Assembly: GCA_013350335.1 (NCBI GenBank)
Contig: CM023539.1
Location: forward strand, 38,984,631-39,048,630
Reading direction: 5' to 3'
Source of the DNA: Chimonanthus salicifolius
Taxonomy: Eukaryota; Streptophyta; Magnoliopsida; Laurales; Calycanthaceae
Length of the DNA stretch: 64,000 bases
The translations under genes were made by a program, and so were the position numbers. The notes beneath the pieces are model-generated. The model was given only the letters and a program-made list of their open reading frames with translations, did no database searches and had not been told where the DNA came from. Positions 35,990 through 50,900 of this stretch are shown piece after piece (positions within the stretch are counted from its first letter, which is position 1; the number at the start of each line of letters is the position of its first letter).

Positions 35990-38900
35990 GAGAATGAGAA
36001 ATAGTGGTTGTGGGATGGAAAGTCGAGATTTTGTGTCTTATGGAAACTAGGAATGCAAAATCTCCTCTCTCATGTAGATCATATTGTAGGGGGTGCACCA
36101 AAACTGTAATCTCTTATTTTTAGAAGAACCAAATCTATTGTTCTTTTCCCAAATGCAGAGATTAGATCTTCAAATAATCAGTGGATCGAAATCTCTAATC
36201 TTCAGAGATTATAGGTTTCCAAACACACACATTGAATCCCATGTATGGTATACTGAAATACTGAAATGCCTTTAGTTATAAATTTACGAGTCATTCTCAT
36301 TTTCAGATTGATAATTATGTTGATCCTCCCCCAACTCTTCCTTGTCTCTGCTTGAGCATGTAGGAAAAACTTGTAGGTTTCATATTTACCTTAAAGGTCC
36401 TAACATGGGTGATCCATTCACAGTACATAGATTGGAGATTCTTATTTGTACTTCACGGTAATTTTTTTTTTTCAAATTTTAGTTGTCATAACTATATTGG
36501 AGCCCACTGGTTGATTTATTCAATGATAATTACATCACATTTCCAAAGTAAAGAGAACGAGGAGGAGGAAAATTCTAAAAAAAGTGTATGATTTCAATAA
36601 AGATGTAGATGGATATGGTAAGAAAGGACATGCTAGATTCTGAAGTGATAGACATGGTTTTTGATAGGTTGGTGGAGTTGTACTGAACAAATGCCACCGG
36701 TAGATAAATGGTATAACAAGTCTGATGATGATAATGATTCATTACATCAAATGAGTCTAAGCTGCTGCGACGGGAACGACCAGTGGCATAGGCTTTCTAT
36801 TGTCTACTGTTTTCTATTCAGTAATATTATGGTGTTCTTATTTGAAAGTGGAAGAGGCCCTTAGTTTTGCTTCCTGATCATGTACATCCTAGAAGGCTTA
36901 ACGCAGTTGTGTACAGAGATTTTTTATATTTCCAATTTTTTTTTTTCTGAGAGAGAGATTGCTAATATTTGTTACCTTTTTCATGAAAAAAACATTAATT
37001 CTTTACTGCTTGTGTGGGGTACTTATTAGTGACAACTGGATTAGAGGTTTCCTGCAAACCTGATTGGTCTTTGCCATGTGAAGAGACTGGAGGGACTAGG
37101 TAGGCCAATGCAATAACCAGCTTTAGAGGGGGGAGTTGCATGTGGGAAGGGATAGGCAGAGGTGCCTTAATGATGATAGAAGCTCATGCCGAATCTCGTT
37201 GTCGGGGAACTCTGCATTGAAATAGTGTTGGTGGCATCATATGAGGGATATTTTGATGGAAACAAGAAATTCAAGTGAAATGTTTTTGAGTTTCCTTGTA
37301 CATTTGGGTATAAAGCAAATGAGATATGTCAGTTTACTCCTTTTAAACAAGGGGCATATAAAGTGTTTTTTTTTTAATGAAATGGTAACTTCATTAATTT
37401 CAAAAGAACCAAAAACAGACACAAGTCGTTCCAAAAGGAACCAAAAAATGGCAAAAGCCACACATTAGTAAAACACAAACATCAGGAAGCACAAGGAAAA
37501 AACAACAAACAAGTTACAAAGGAGCATAAGCTGCTGCAGACCAATACATTCCTTTCAAGCTCTAGAGATATTTGAGATGGAGAAGGACTGGAACTCAGAA
37601 AGCGAAGAAGCTGAAGCAGTGGGCTTCGCCTTCACTCGAGGCTAACCTCCTTTGGGGTCGCCTCATGATTTCGGAAAACTCTATTATTTCTCTCCCACCA
37701 CAAACTCCAGACTATTGTGAACAGAACTAGATGCCATACGATAAGGAACTTTGAGTTCCCTCTAAACCACATCCAAGCATAGGAGAGCGAAACAACTAAC
37801 AATGGCATCGACCATGAACATTGAATAGTTCAAGGTGGCACTCCATATAGAAGAGGGGAAAGGGAAATGAAGGAATAAATTGTAACACCCCGTCCCTGCC
37901 ACGGGCGTGTTATCTCCGAATTTTTTTCTCAAAACAGTACTAATACCGAAAAATACGATAGTTTTTTTCCTAATGAAGATGCATAACCAAACCATTCCAA
38001 CTTCCAACGTCAACATAAAACGAAAATATGAATCATCCCAACATAAGTGAACATATAGGTAAAATTTTAAAGCCATCACTGAACCATAACATCCCATGCA
38101 TAATTATTACAATCATCCAAAAGAAATCCACAGGCGATAATAACCAATGAAACTCAAATATTGGTTCTCCTCTCAAACTAGGAATCAAGACAACAGTAAG
38201 TCTACAACTACTACTCCCCTCTCGATGGTCTGCTCAGGGGCCCTGCCTGACTCCTCCATGACAGGAGTGCCTGAAAGGTAAGGGTGTGAGCTAAACAAGC
38301 CCAGTGAGGGTAAGAGCAAACTATCACACACAATCATAGCGTAACATATCATACATATTCATGAGCATCGTTATTAGGAAAATTATGCATGATCTCCCAA
38401 CTCTCACCTCAAAAGGAACAGAAGTCCACACACCACACCAAACCTCCTGACAAAACTCCATCCATACCATCGTATATAAGCATATGGTCATGCAGACCAA
38501 ATATAACCACACGGTGCTCTATCCCCCCTGCCAACTCCTAGGCGACCTCATGGGCTCCCACCCGTTTGGCAATCAGGGACAACAACCACCAAGGCTCAAC
38601 CGTACAGCCGTGCCCGAGGAGTCCAAAATCATACCGGATCTCACTCTACGCGAGCCACGCTAGGGAACCATCAACTCAACCGTACAGTAGTGCCTGAGGT
38701 GTCCAAAATCATATCGGACCTCACTTACATGGGCCACGCCAGAGAACCATCTCCATCATCTCATACATAAATAATGTATGATAAACCACAACACTACGCC
38801 TCCAAAGTCCCATAAACAAGACATAGGGGACCATTCTACATCCAACATATCTGCACCAATCATCCTCCCTAACGGCAAACAACCATGTTAGTAAAAAATC

Positions 38901-41900
38901 ACCCGTGCATACCATTCACGCCATGAATAATACAAAGGTCCCATGCATGATAAATAAATTTGTTCCAGTATAAATGATACTACAAATTTGCCCTGCAAAC
39001 CAGAACCATATAACATGTTTATTTGAGACATGTTCTCCACATTCCAATAACATGTCATACCCATACTACAAAAATAAACACCAATCATACTGTTAATCAA
39101 CTTCAATCGTCATATTAAACATCATTTAGGCTTTCGTTATCAACAATAACATATAATTGACACGAGTGCAACCGGATAAGCCCCTTGCCACATAACATCT
39201 CAATGGTTCCCTTACCGAGTGGCCTAATACACGAAGGGGTCTCAGTTGGGTTACCCTATGTCCAAGGTTACTAGAATATTATGTAGAGATGCATGCTCAA
39301 AATATGCGATAATCTCCTCACCTAAAAGTGTTGGTAAGAGTGTGTTGGTCAACGGGATGCCTACTTGAATTGAAGGGGTCTCCCTCCTGCTGCAAATAAA
39401 TAATTTTGAAATCAAACATCAAGCTTATTTGTCATTTATTATTATCATTTTGAATCTTAATACCCAAAACCAAATACACTTAGGTTCAAACCAGTGAAGT
39501 AGATAATAGAAATTGTTGGACAAATCTAAATCATTAAATACTTTAATAAAATGAGAAACGAATAAACATCTTCAATTAAACATTTCTTTTGAAATAACAA
39601 AATAATTGAAAAAGCCGAAATACCTTGAGATTTTTTTTGCTTTCTTCCCCTTCTTCCCCTTCTCTTTTTATTTTCTAAACAAAAATTAGATTTTAATATA
39701 AACAAAAGTAATTGAAAAGAAGAATTTTTTTTTAAAAAAAAAAAGAAGAAAAAACCTATAATACTCCATAACATTAACTATCTTGATTGAAAAAGAACAA
39801 AAACAATAAATAAAAGAAAGAAATAAATAAATCAACCATTAAACAATTTCATAAATAAAATAATAAAAGCAAAATACCTTGTAAATAAGTTCGGTTGGAG
39901 AATGAGGGACAAGAGAGTACCATCCGTTGGGTTTGTGAAAAGATATGAACAGAGTTTGAGAATGAGAGAGAGAAAAACAAAAGCAAAAGATTAAAAAAGA
40001 GAGGAGAGAGAATGGAGGTTGCACATGAGGACGAAAACACAAGGAAATGGATGAGAATGAGATGACAGATTGAGGGAGATGAGAAAAATGATTGATGGCC
40101 AGGGCTTTGGTGTTTTTTTTTTTTTTAATACTCTTGGTTTGTTTAATGGGTTGAAAGAAAGGAAATGGGTTTTGAGCATTTGGGTATTTTCAACTCCATA
40201 TTCTTTTTTTTTTTTTGACTTGCTTGTTTCAAATAAATTAAAGCTCAAAATTGAAACCTAAAATTTGATTTTTTTTTTGAATTTTGTTTTAAAAATGAAA
40301 ATTCAATCGGATAAATAGGTTGGTTCAAATTAAAAACTTTGGGACTTTAAAAATTAATTTTTTTTTTTAATATACTAATAATGCAAATTCTTAAAATTTA
40401 TTAAATTGTTTAGTGAAATTTTAACCTATAAATTCAATCTCATCAACACAAAAGCTCAGAGAAAATTTTAAAATATTAGATTCAAATTAGAGTAAAGCTC
40501 GGGAAAATTAGAATTTAAACATCAAGAGGGACACTGTGTAGGTTTCTAAGTTTTTCAAGTGTATCTAAGCGAGGGGATCTGTGTGCAATATCAGGGATCT
40601 AAAGTTCAATGTCTAAGTTCTCAGTGTATTTTCAAATATTTTTCTCGAAATAATAGTGTAAAATTACCAAATTGCCCTTCGAGCTACTAAGCTCAGAATC
40701 GGCAAACTTAGGTTCGTTAGAGAGCCCACACGCTCCCCTCTGCCACCAATGTCTAAAAGCATCTCGTAGATCCACAAATCTCTCTAAAAATCCCGAAATA
40801 TCGGGTCGGGTTGTTACATAAATGCTCTTCTTCAGAAGCATGGTGGTGGAGGGGGGCATGCACTAGCCATAATTTTGCAGCACTTTCAGATGTTGTCTCG
40901 AGTTAGGACCTTATTGAGGTCGACAATCCATAGGAAGCTTATGGCATGGGGAGGGGCTCTACATGCCCAAATAGTTGGATCAACAACATGAACTGAGGTA
41001 CTTTGATTACTTCAAACAAAGAAAGACTTGACTGAAAAAACACCTAAGGAATCTAGCCACCAAATATGATTGTTATCTAGGAGTGGAGAAACTCAGGTCG
41101 AACTAAGGATCTAAAGGAGCGAAGTAAAGGTTTCAGTTTCCTGGTCATAAAGATTACTATGGAATCGGATATTACCCACCACTTGTTCCCCAGAAAAGTA
41201 ACAACAGTCAACCATAGAAGCATTGGTAGAGGAGGCCAGCTGAAAGAGCAAAGGAAACTTTATACCAAGGGGGATGGGGTCACACCATGTGTTCAACCAA
41301 AGTCTGGCTTGATTGCCTTGACCAACCTAGAATCTGATACATTGTCTAAACTTATTGATGCAGGACAAGGGATAGGGTAGTTCTAAATGTCTAATGAGGT
41401 TCCCTACAAATTAAAAGGGATAAAAATAATGCACTTTAAATCTAAAATGGGCTGAAATTAATCAATCAATTAATAATGGCAATTAAATAATTTAAATAAG
41501 CGACAAATAATTCAATTAAATTCTCAGAAATCAATGTAAACAATTATATCATGATCCAGGCCTAATTACCAAACGCGGCGGGATCCCTCAAAACAAAGGG
41601 GCTTGTCAGTTCTCACAAATATGTAGATCTATCACCAAAAGGGAATTAGTTCATGCTATTTGACAATAATAAGTGGCTTTCTTATGATATCAGGGCAGAA
41701 TATGGGGTTAAAGGGATTAAAAGTAGCAAAGGAATTAAGGAAGGGATTAAGGTTAAGGATATATGGGGCCCAAGGGGTCACGGTTGGATGTATAAGGGGT
41801 AGATGACTTTAGGGGAAGTTTGGAATATTACGGAAGCAAAAAGGGAAGGGGTACAGGTCACAGAAGTACAGGAAGGAGGATTTGCAAATGGCGGAAAGGA

Positions 41901-44900
41901 AAAACACTACAAGAAGTCTCCATATGGCTGCGACAAATGGGAAGGCTTAGCAGTGGAAGGCGATGACAAGGAAATGGAGTAGGGAGTGTTGCAGTAGCAA
42001 GGGTAAGGGACAAGGGGTTGGCGACAAAAGGAACAAGGATTACAGGGATGGCAACGATGGGATTGGGTGTATGGTCCGGCAAGCAGACAAGGGTTTAGGA
42101 TGGAATCGGCATAGGGGTATGGGTCTCTCGAAGGGGCGAAAAGGGTAGGACCCTTTTGGAAAGGTGGCTACAAGGCTGCGATAGATGAAGGGGTTGTCTG
42201 TGGCAATGGCCAGGAAGAACAAAAAAGGGCAAAAAGAGAAGAAGAAAAGGGAGGAGGATGATGGCTTCATGCCCTTGGTTTCTCACCAACAAATGCACGG
42301 GCAGAATGCTCGAAAATTCAATTTCATTCTATTCAATGAACTTTGTCTGCCTAAAAGAGGCTACAAGGCTTCATGGAGTTTTATCTTACTAAAATAAAAA
42401 CATAAACAATTGCTAAAATACCCCAACTCAATAAAGTAACCAAAAAAAAAATAGAAACTAACTAAAACAAACTATGGAAACAAAGCACGGAATGAAAGGC
42501 ACTGGTAAGGTATGCTCCGCATCACTTATCCACACAAGGACTGATAGCTCTCCACATACTCTAGCATTTCCGAGGAGGAGGATTAACATCCCAACCACAA
42601 TTTCTGATGTTATACTCTGCAACCAATAAAGACTTCCAAGGTGCACTATCATCATTGCCTAAGCACCATAACCATTTAGAAAGGAGGGCTCCATTGACCT
42701 CGTTAATTGGCTGGACCCCCAGACCACCAACTTCAATAGAGAGAGTCACTTGTGACCAACTGACAAGATGGTCTTTCTTCTTATTCAGAGAGTCACCCCA
42801 AAGGAACTCTCTCTATTCTCCTGGGGGAATCAATCACTTCCCTTGGGCACTTTAAAGCTGAGAGGTAGTAAACTGGAATAGTCGAAAGCTAACTTTAGAA
42901 GAGGAATCCTTCCACCGAAAGAGAGGTACTTACTTTCGAGGAAGCTAATCTCTTTTTGAACTTGTCAAAATTGGTTCCTGAAAGAGCTCGAGGCAGAGCC
43001 ATTGCAAAGAGGAAGACCCAAGTGGGCATAGAGATGCATGCTAACAACCGAAAACCTGTGAAAAGTGGGCAAGGTCATCCTGGCTCAATTTGATTTCAAA
43101 GATCTCGCTCTTGAGGTAGTTGGCTTTAAGAGAAGAAGCCAACTCAAACCATCTAACAAGAGGTTGAAGGTTGCGAATACCTTCCTCAGATTCTTCACAG
43201 AAAAGAATGGTATCATCAATGAATTGTGAGTGTTGGAATTCTAGAAGTAAGTGCTTAATTCGAAACCTTGGATAAGGGACAAATCAACCGCTTTTGGAAT
43301 GAGGAGACTGGAAGCCTTAGCAACCATGATGAAGAGAGGGGGAGAAAGTGGATCCACTTGTTACAATCCTCTAGAGTTGTGAAAGAAACCTTTGGAAGAA
43401 TCATTCAGGAGAATGGAGAAATGAGCTGAAGAAACATATTCAGCCACTCAAGAACACCACTTGTTGCTGAAGCCCATGCACGATAGCACAAACTCAAGGA
43501 AACCGCTATCAATCATATCGTAGGCTTTCTCAAGATCCAACTTACAAACAACACATTTCCTTTTAGCCTTATGTCAGGAGTCAATGCATTCATGGGTAGT
43601 GATGACTGCGTCCTTCAACTGCAGCGGACTAGAATGGAGAAGTAATGGAAGGAAGAACCACTTCAAGTTTATTTGCAAGCACCTTTGAAAGAATTTTGTA
43701 AGCACTACTCAATACACTGATGGGCCGGAAGTCCTTGAGATATGCCGCATCATCCTTCTATGGAACAAGGACAATGAAGGTGGCTCCAAGCTCCTCAGAT
43801 AATCTACCCCGCTAACGTAACTCATCCAGAAAAGAAACCAAACCCTCCCTGACTGATAGTCCCAAAAAACCTTGAAGAAGGGAATGAAAAAACCATCTGG
43901 GCCTGGGGATTTGTCCTTCTCTAAGGTCCCAAACTTCAGTCTTAATCTTCTCATTGGTGAAAGGGCGTTCAAGAGAAGAATCCGGCTGAGGGGAGATGGT
44001 CTTGAAAGGGAGACCTGCAATAGGCAAACTGTCGCAAGGATGAGTAATATATACTTCCGAGAAAAATGAATAACAGATGGAGTAATGATGCCTTTGTCTA
44101 CAGCAAGGGTACTCATCGATAACAAGAGACTTGATGTAGGTTAACTCTATGATGGGCTGAAGCGATATCATGAAAGGATTTTATTTTATTTTTGTCCCCT
44201 TATTTGCTCCACTTATCCCGAGATCTTTGCCTCCACTTAATTTTTTTTCTTGAACGCATTCATCTGTATCTGGTCTTGGAGATCAAGTCTTAGAAGGTAG
44301 TCTTCCTTCTGTAGGTTGCTCACTTGAACCAAAGCTATAATTCTGCCACTGTTTAAGCTTCCCTTTCAATAGCTTGAGCTTTTATGCCAAAAGAAAGCCT
44401 TTCTGACCTCGGGGATTGAAATTAGCCCAACAACTAGCAGCTAAATCCTTGAAACCCTTTACTTGAAGTCACATCAATTCAAATCGTAAAGGAAGGGGAC
44501 CCAAGATTCCTCATAAGTATCAATGCAACAATGGCCAATGATTGGAAGTGGGCATAGGAAAACAGCAACATGGGAGTCCCAAGACACTTCTAACCATTTT
44601 ATAGAAACAAGGAAACGGTCAAGCTTTGAAAGACATGGGTTATCATGCCCATTGGACCAAACAAATTCGTCTCTGGATAATGGCAAATCCACAGGGGACA
44701 AGGAGGAGATGAGGTTAGAAAATTGGGACATGAGTCTAGGAAGATCTGGTAACTCCTGTGAGTTCATGGGGAAACCTGATTATGTTGAAATCACCGCAAA
44801 TACACCATAAGTCCACTTTCCTTTTAGCGAAGCAATTTCCGCCAAAAAGTTGGCCTTGCTAGCATTGTCACAAGGGCCATAGAATGAAGAAAGAATCCAC

Positions 44901-47900
44901 AATTGGCCAGAGATACGATCTTCTAACAAGATTGAAAAAGAAAAATCCGCCTCAAAATTGTCCCATGTTGAACTTGTCAGGATCCCAACAATGATGATCC
45001 CACCTGAAGCACCTAAGACACTTTAGCAACCCAACTATGCTTCCTACCATCCCAAAAAGATCTAATTATCTAATTCGAAGGCTCCTCTAGCTTGGATTCA
45101 TGAAAGCAGTTATGTTTGGCTTGATAGAATTAAGAAAATTCTTGATGGTGTCCTTAGAAGGGTCACCAAGACCTTTGACATTCCATGAAAGAATCTTCAT
45201 GAAGGAGGCACAGATGACACCTGCTCACGGGCACCCCTGGAAGACTGCTCTCCCATGTGAACATCCCTTTTGCCATTATAATTAACTGATGAGATCAGCC
45301 TTTAAAGCTCTCTCACAGCTTTGTCCCTTCTCTTGTGGGACATGGCTAAGTTTGCGAATTTTGGATAAATAAGAAACCAACAAGGACTCTTGTCCTTCAG
45401 AAATTAACTCCATGATCTTGCCAATGTCAAGCATTTTTTGGTCCACCAAGTCAAGAGAAGAAGTGTCCAGAGCCCAACAGACATTGGTGTCCCTATTGAG
45501 GTCTGTCTCGGTGGGAGCATTCCAGATTCCTTGCCTGATTTCCAATTTAGCCTCAAAATTGTCCATCCAGATAGCTGTTGCAGATTCAGGGAAGGAGAGA
45601 TTGAAGAAAATTGGGCCAATGATGGAACGAGGAACTCAACGGCAGCTAGACTAGAGACACCTGAAGGCACAATAACAATGATATCCCCTCCGTCCACATT
45701 GATGACTGGAAGGACCTCAGCAGCAAAACACACCATCATCAACATTACCCAAATTGACTAAGTCAGGCTACAGGATCACTGGTGACAAGGTTGCTCTGTC
45801 TGGGAAGACAGAGGTTAAGTGCAATCGCTAAGTGCAACCAGAAGCGATTGCGCTCTCCTCTAAAAAAAGGACTACTTGTGGCAAAATGCTAACCAGAGTG
45901 GACAACACGATGCATCTCAAGCCTCTGTCTAGGCGGGTTGGAAGAACTTACACGAGGGGGTGGGCAACAGGTAGGGGCTCAGGATTGAGAGGAAGGAGGC
46001 CACGTTGAGGAACTGTTGCAGCAGCTAGGGGAGTCCCAACGGGGAATTGGTTTCAAGAACAAAGGATCCAACTTGTTGGTGCTACCCAGGGCCCCGGAAT
46101 CTGGGTTGGATTCTACTGGGCTACAAAGGGCTTTAGGATGTGGTCTAGAGGGACCCTGCTCAGCAAACTAAGGCTCAGGGCCACAGGTTGTAGAGGTATA
46201 AAAATATATGGGATTGAAATGGCAAAATTGCTCCTATCCTCTTTATATGAAGGTAGACTAAGGGAAGGGAGAGGCAGGGGATTGAGAGGAGATGGAAAGG
46301 GGGTAGTTGTTGCTGATTCCTTCGTCTGTTGCACTCTACATCTGCCAATTATTGTTCCTGATCCCTGCTTTTACTCCACTACACTTCCACCAATAGCAGG
46401 AGGCCTATCATCCAAGCCAGTTGGGTCCTTGTCAACAATGCTTTTCACCAAATTCAAATTTCTGCTTGTGGCTTCCTTCGTACAGATAGCAGGAGTTCCC
46501 CGCTTAGCTCTAGCAACGCCAACGGAGGAGGAGCAAGCTCATTGACAAGAAAAGCTTTTGGAAATGATCACTCATCCTTGCCCAGGTCAACCCAGATATC
46601 ACCCACTTTCATGGGATGGATTTCAGTGATTGGAGCTGAAGCCTCCTGACAACTCGAAATCTAGTGAAAAGGTAATACTTCCCTGTAGAGTCAATGACGA
46701 AATCTGGACCCAAGAAGGTGCCTAAACCTTCAAAACTTCTGGCACGCACGCACACACATGAAACCCAAAGAGACTACTCTAGACCCACTTCTCGTCACAA
46801 ATCTTATACCAGAAATTTATACTCTCAAAACACTCAGCTTCAGGAATGGAGATGGAGGACTGGAAGGAGGCAACAAAACACTCGTTAAGCTTTGTTACTT
46901 GGTTCAAGCCTTTCCCAACAATGATAGATCTGCCCTTTTCGGAATAAACGATCCACATTGGGTGTTGCACAGCTTGGATAAACGATGCAGTACCTGACAC
47001 TAGTAGCAGGAGGGGCTTGGACCACTGCACAAGAGGAAGGTGGGTTACCAGTAGCTGCAGAGTGCTGGGCCATTGCACATTTTGTTTGGAACCTTTGAAG
47101 CAGTGATCGCTAACATTCACAAAAGCTCTAACAACTTCCACCTCCAAACTGAAGCGAACAAAGGCAAAGCCTCGATGTTTCCCTGTTTCTTTGAAAAGAG
47201 ATATGAAGCTATTTACAATTTTTCTGGGTTTTCTGAAAAGGGAGAAAATGTCAAGTTTTGAGAAGGATCCAGGGATGGTAAGAATGAAGAGAAAAAAAGA
47301 TTTCCTACTGTTCTCCCACTGCTTGGAGGAGGAGGACTCCATCCCTTAAGGTTTGATCATGAGGCTAAAGATTCAAATCTCCCCCACTATAGTGCACATG
47401 TTGCTGTGAAGATGGTCTACTATTCCTTATGGAAAAAGTAAATTTTATGTGGTGAAGGGAGGCCATCGGGATCAATAGAATAAATACTTTCTGACATCAC
47501 ATCTTTTACTGAATGAATCACCACACTTTCACCTCTTGGTTTTGTGCTTCTAACTTCCATCTTTTTTTTTTTCTTTTTTATGTTCATAGGGTAAAACATT
47601 TTCTATAGGGAATTTCTTGTGTACATCCTAAAACATCACATCAATGTGTACTTTGGTTGAAAGAGGGCTGAAAAAGTTGAAAAAGACTAAAGGAGCTTGA
47701 AAATACTGAAATATGTATAGTAAGCCAAGATGTATGAGAGAAGCGCTCTTTTTTGCATACTCACATACACACATAGGGTAATCGTTTTCATAGAATTTAT
47801 AAATGTGGATATTTCAAATTACGTTTTGCTCTTTCCATGCCATCAATTTCGGATACCACTGATACAACTTCTGTTATAATGAATTTGGCAGTAGAAAAAG

Positions 47901-50900
47901 TTAAACTTTTTCCACCAATAATGTCACATGCTTCTTGATGCGGGGTTGATGCCCACCAGCAAATGACCTGGCGAGATCGGAGATAATTAGCCTGCAACTT
48001 GGCAAGAAGAAGAAGAAAGATAAAGAAACAGATACGAAAAAAAGGCTTTGCCTTTTATTCAATCCATCTTGTATATCAGTTACCCACACAGTACATCGTC
48101 CCTATATATATAATAAGGAAAACCTAACAAGAAAAGAAACCTAATTACATTAGGAAAGATAAGTACTTTGGCAACTATTTAAAAATAAAAATGAAAATCA
48201 AATTTAGAAATCCAAACTAATGTACTAAATATAAATAAATAAAATAGAAAGAGGTGTGGGTCCACGCGAGACTCAGACTTGGGCCCTGTCCTACATCACT
48301 TCTAATTTTATTTTTATAGGGAAAGTATTGTAATAATAAGGTCGTCTAAAGAGCTTGGATTAACAAACCTATGTCCTTTACCTGCCACCTTTAAGTGTCC
48401 TAAGCCTAGATTAATTACCCTATCTCCTCCACCTGCTACCTTTAAGTCTTTAACTATCCAAAATTAATTTATCCTCTCACTGAGCTTTGGTTAATCTTTT
48501 GAGTTCTAAATGGCAATGTAGATGAAATGTATGCCTCCTTCAAGTTGTTTGAAATTGTAGACATTTGCTCAAGTGAGTGATTTCTTATTTACATCCATTG
48601 TATCTGGCCAGCAGTTATGGTCTATTAGATTTAATTGTTTCTTCTCTTGCTTTTGCAAGTCCTGTACCATATGTCCCTGGCCGTTTTTGGATAAGCTTAT
48701 GAAATGGAGGTGCACTAGATGTGTGCTGATTATGGGATTTAGTTGAGTGATTGCTTGTCTTTGAAGTTTAGGATAATTCATTTCGAGCTATATTCTAAGT
48801 AGCATAAAACAGTACTACTATGATTTACTTGTACTATTTTACTCCCTCTTTTAATATAGTATATTGTTGTGTTGCTCTTGAAATTATGCTCCCTTTATTT
48901 TAATTTGTAGACCTTACTCTCTCAGAAATCGATAGGTAAGTTTCTTCCTTTGCAGATCCCTGAGGTTTTCTATTATGCTCAAAAGGCAGTGCTTCATCCA
49001 ACGGTACCTTTATTTGACCAAGAAACAGCAGACGTTAAAGCCCAGATGTGTGAGGGCCTTGAAGCGTATATTCATACTATGTGATCATGACAGGGATGGA
49101 GCTCTCAGTAATGCAGAATTGAATGATTTTCAGGTTTCATTTCGACTTATATCGTGGAAATTGTGTCCTCTTTTTTTTTTTTTTCAGTTTTGTTATTTTG
49201 TTTTAACTTGTCGATTTGTTCCGATGCTTAGCTTATTCAAAATCCATTTCCCCTGTATGTTCCATTGATTGGAAAGGGTCGATGTCCTACTGCTGTCTGC
49301 AGGAATTGCTATTTTGAAGTAACAATAAAATGTATGAATGCAGGTTAGATGTTTTAATGCTCCACTTCAGCAATCTGAAATAGTAGGTGTTAAAAAGGTT
49401 GTACAAGAGAAGTTGCCTGAGGGGGTAAACGATCGTGGTCTTACCTTGACTGGATTTCTTTTTCTACATGCACTTTTTATAGAAAAAGGGCGTCTTGAAA
49501 CGACATGGACAGTATTAAGGAAGTTTGGATATGACAATGAAATTAAACTAAGGGATGATCTTATTCCAGTTCCATTACGGCGGTCTCCTGATCAGGTATA
49601 CCACTCATAGGCAAATTTAGAAAATTTTAATTTAATGGAAGCTTATGGCCATGAAATCTTCCAGCTTTGATAAAAATACATTTTGTAGTTTTAGATGAAC
49701 TATCTATTTTATTGGTAAAAAATAAACTTCCTATTTTGAACTAATTGAGAATCAATTGTGTAAAAAATTGAGCAAATGGTGCATGGAACTGTTATCTATT
49801 TTTTTCTACAATAATGTATAATATTCTTATATATATTCTTCTCATAAAGTATATCATGCTAATTCATTTGTTAAGAAAGTGGATACTTCTTCATTCATAT
49901 TTTGACCCTAAATAATGGGATAGAGCTGATGGTGATGATGATCCATTAAGGATTTATAGTTTTGGTGTCCTGTGTCTGATTTGGTTGCCACCTGGAACCG
50001 AGTTACTTGCACTCTACTGCCGCAATATATGTGCCTTGTGACTTGTCCAAGTAGCTTTAAAATGTTTGCCACTTGGTAGACATTGTTACCAAGTTGACTT
50101 GGTAATTCCCTTTGATTTTGTTCAATTTCTTTTGAAACATTAACGACTGATACCTATTAAAATGAAATGGGGTTACAAGAGAAGGATCCAGGATATAAGA
50201 GAGAGATACTCGGATCAAGACGAAAAAGTAAAAGAAAAAAAGAGACAAGGAAAACAAGAAAAGAAAGAAAAACACAACAAAACAAACATTCTCCCCTAAG
50301 AGGACCCCAAATCCCCTAATTCCAAAATTGGTTGGAAGAAAATATTTCCAAAGCTGGACTTTACTTATCTAACACAAACTTTTGCCAAGAAGTCTGCTAC
50401 ACTGTTTGATGAATGGACCGTGAGTGAAAATGATGCCTCCCAACCTGTACAACCTTTAAATGTCCCTAGCAATGCATACCAACCTCCACGGGGGGAATTT
50501 CCTATTACTAGCCCAGGAGATGGCATTAGTCGAGTCATCTTCGATAATGCACACAAACTTTAATTTTGTTCAATTGACGTCATCCTGGCCTCTAATCTAT
50601 ATCCAACCTACTTATTAATTTTGTTTCTCTTTTTCATTCTCATTACCAATATTCTGAAAATCGAATCGAGTCATAAATTGTTTTAACTATCTAATTGTAT
50701 TGAGTTGTAACTCGAATTTTTTTTTTTTTTTTGACTTTCTCAAAGGGAAAAACTAGAGTAAATTCGGGTGTAGTTAACATCCCATTCTACATCACACAAA
50801 AGGACAACACAAGTGAAAAGATACATTGAAAAAGGTGTTAGCACCCATTTGATCTAAATGACATGGACACCTAGCATTAGTCCAAGAAATGAGATGTAGA

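Larger units (their letters stand above)
37365..47400 (-). mobile_element. L1-type LINE, minus strand, interrupted by two solo LTRs
   Basis: Read right to left: ORF1-like start with an RNA-recognition-type KETGKHRGFAFVRFS (about 47140-47210), endonuclease C-terminal LPLSRDEFVWSNG...LDRFLVS (44500-44680), reverse transcriptase EKDKSPGPDGFFIPFF (about 43870-43920) and FIDDTILFC (about 43200), LLSKWLWCLGNDDSAPWKS (about 42640), zinc-finger-RVT pieces, then a T run at 37365-37374 on the plus strand (the poly(A) tail). Without the two insertions it is about 5.9 kb, near full length. Many frameshifts and stops show it is dead. The 5' end near 47400 is approximate; no flanking duplication was found. 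Confidence 0.85.

Noticed and set aside
46138..46545. 135-codon plus-strand frame in intron 3
   Set aside because: It is antisense to the degenerate LINE ORF1 region and has no plausible signals.
49028..49030. Explaining the exon 4 frameshift by a tiny intron
   Set aside because: Only one base needs removal and no GT-AG pair of workable length restores the frame without deleting conserved residues.
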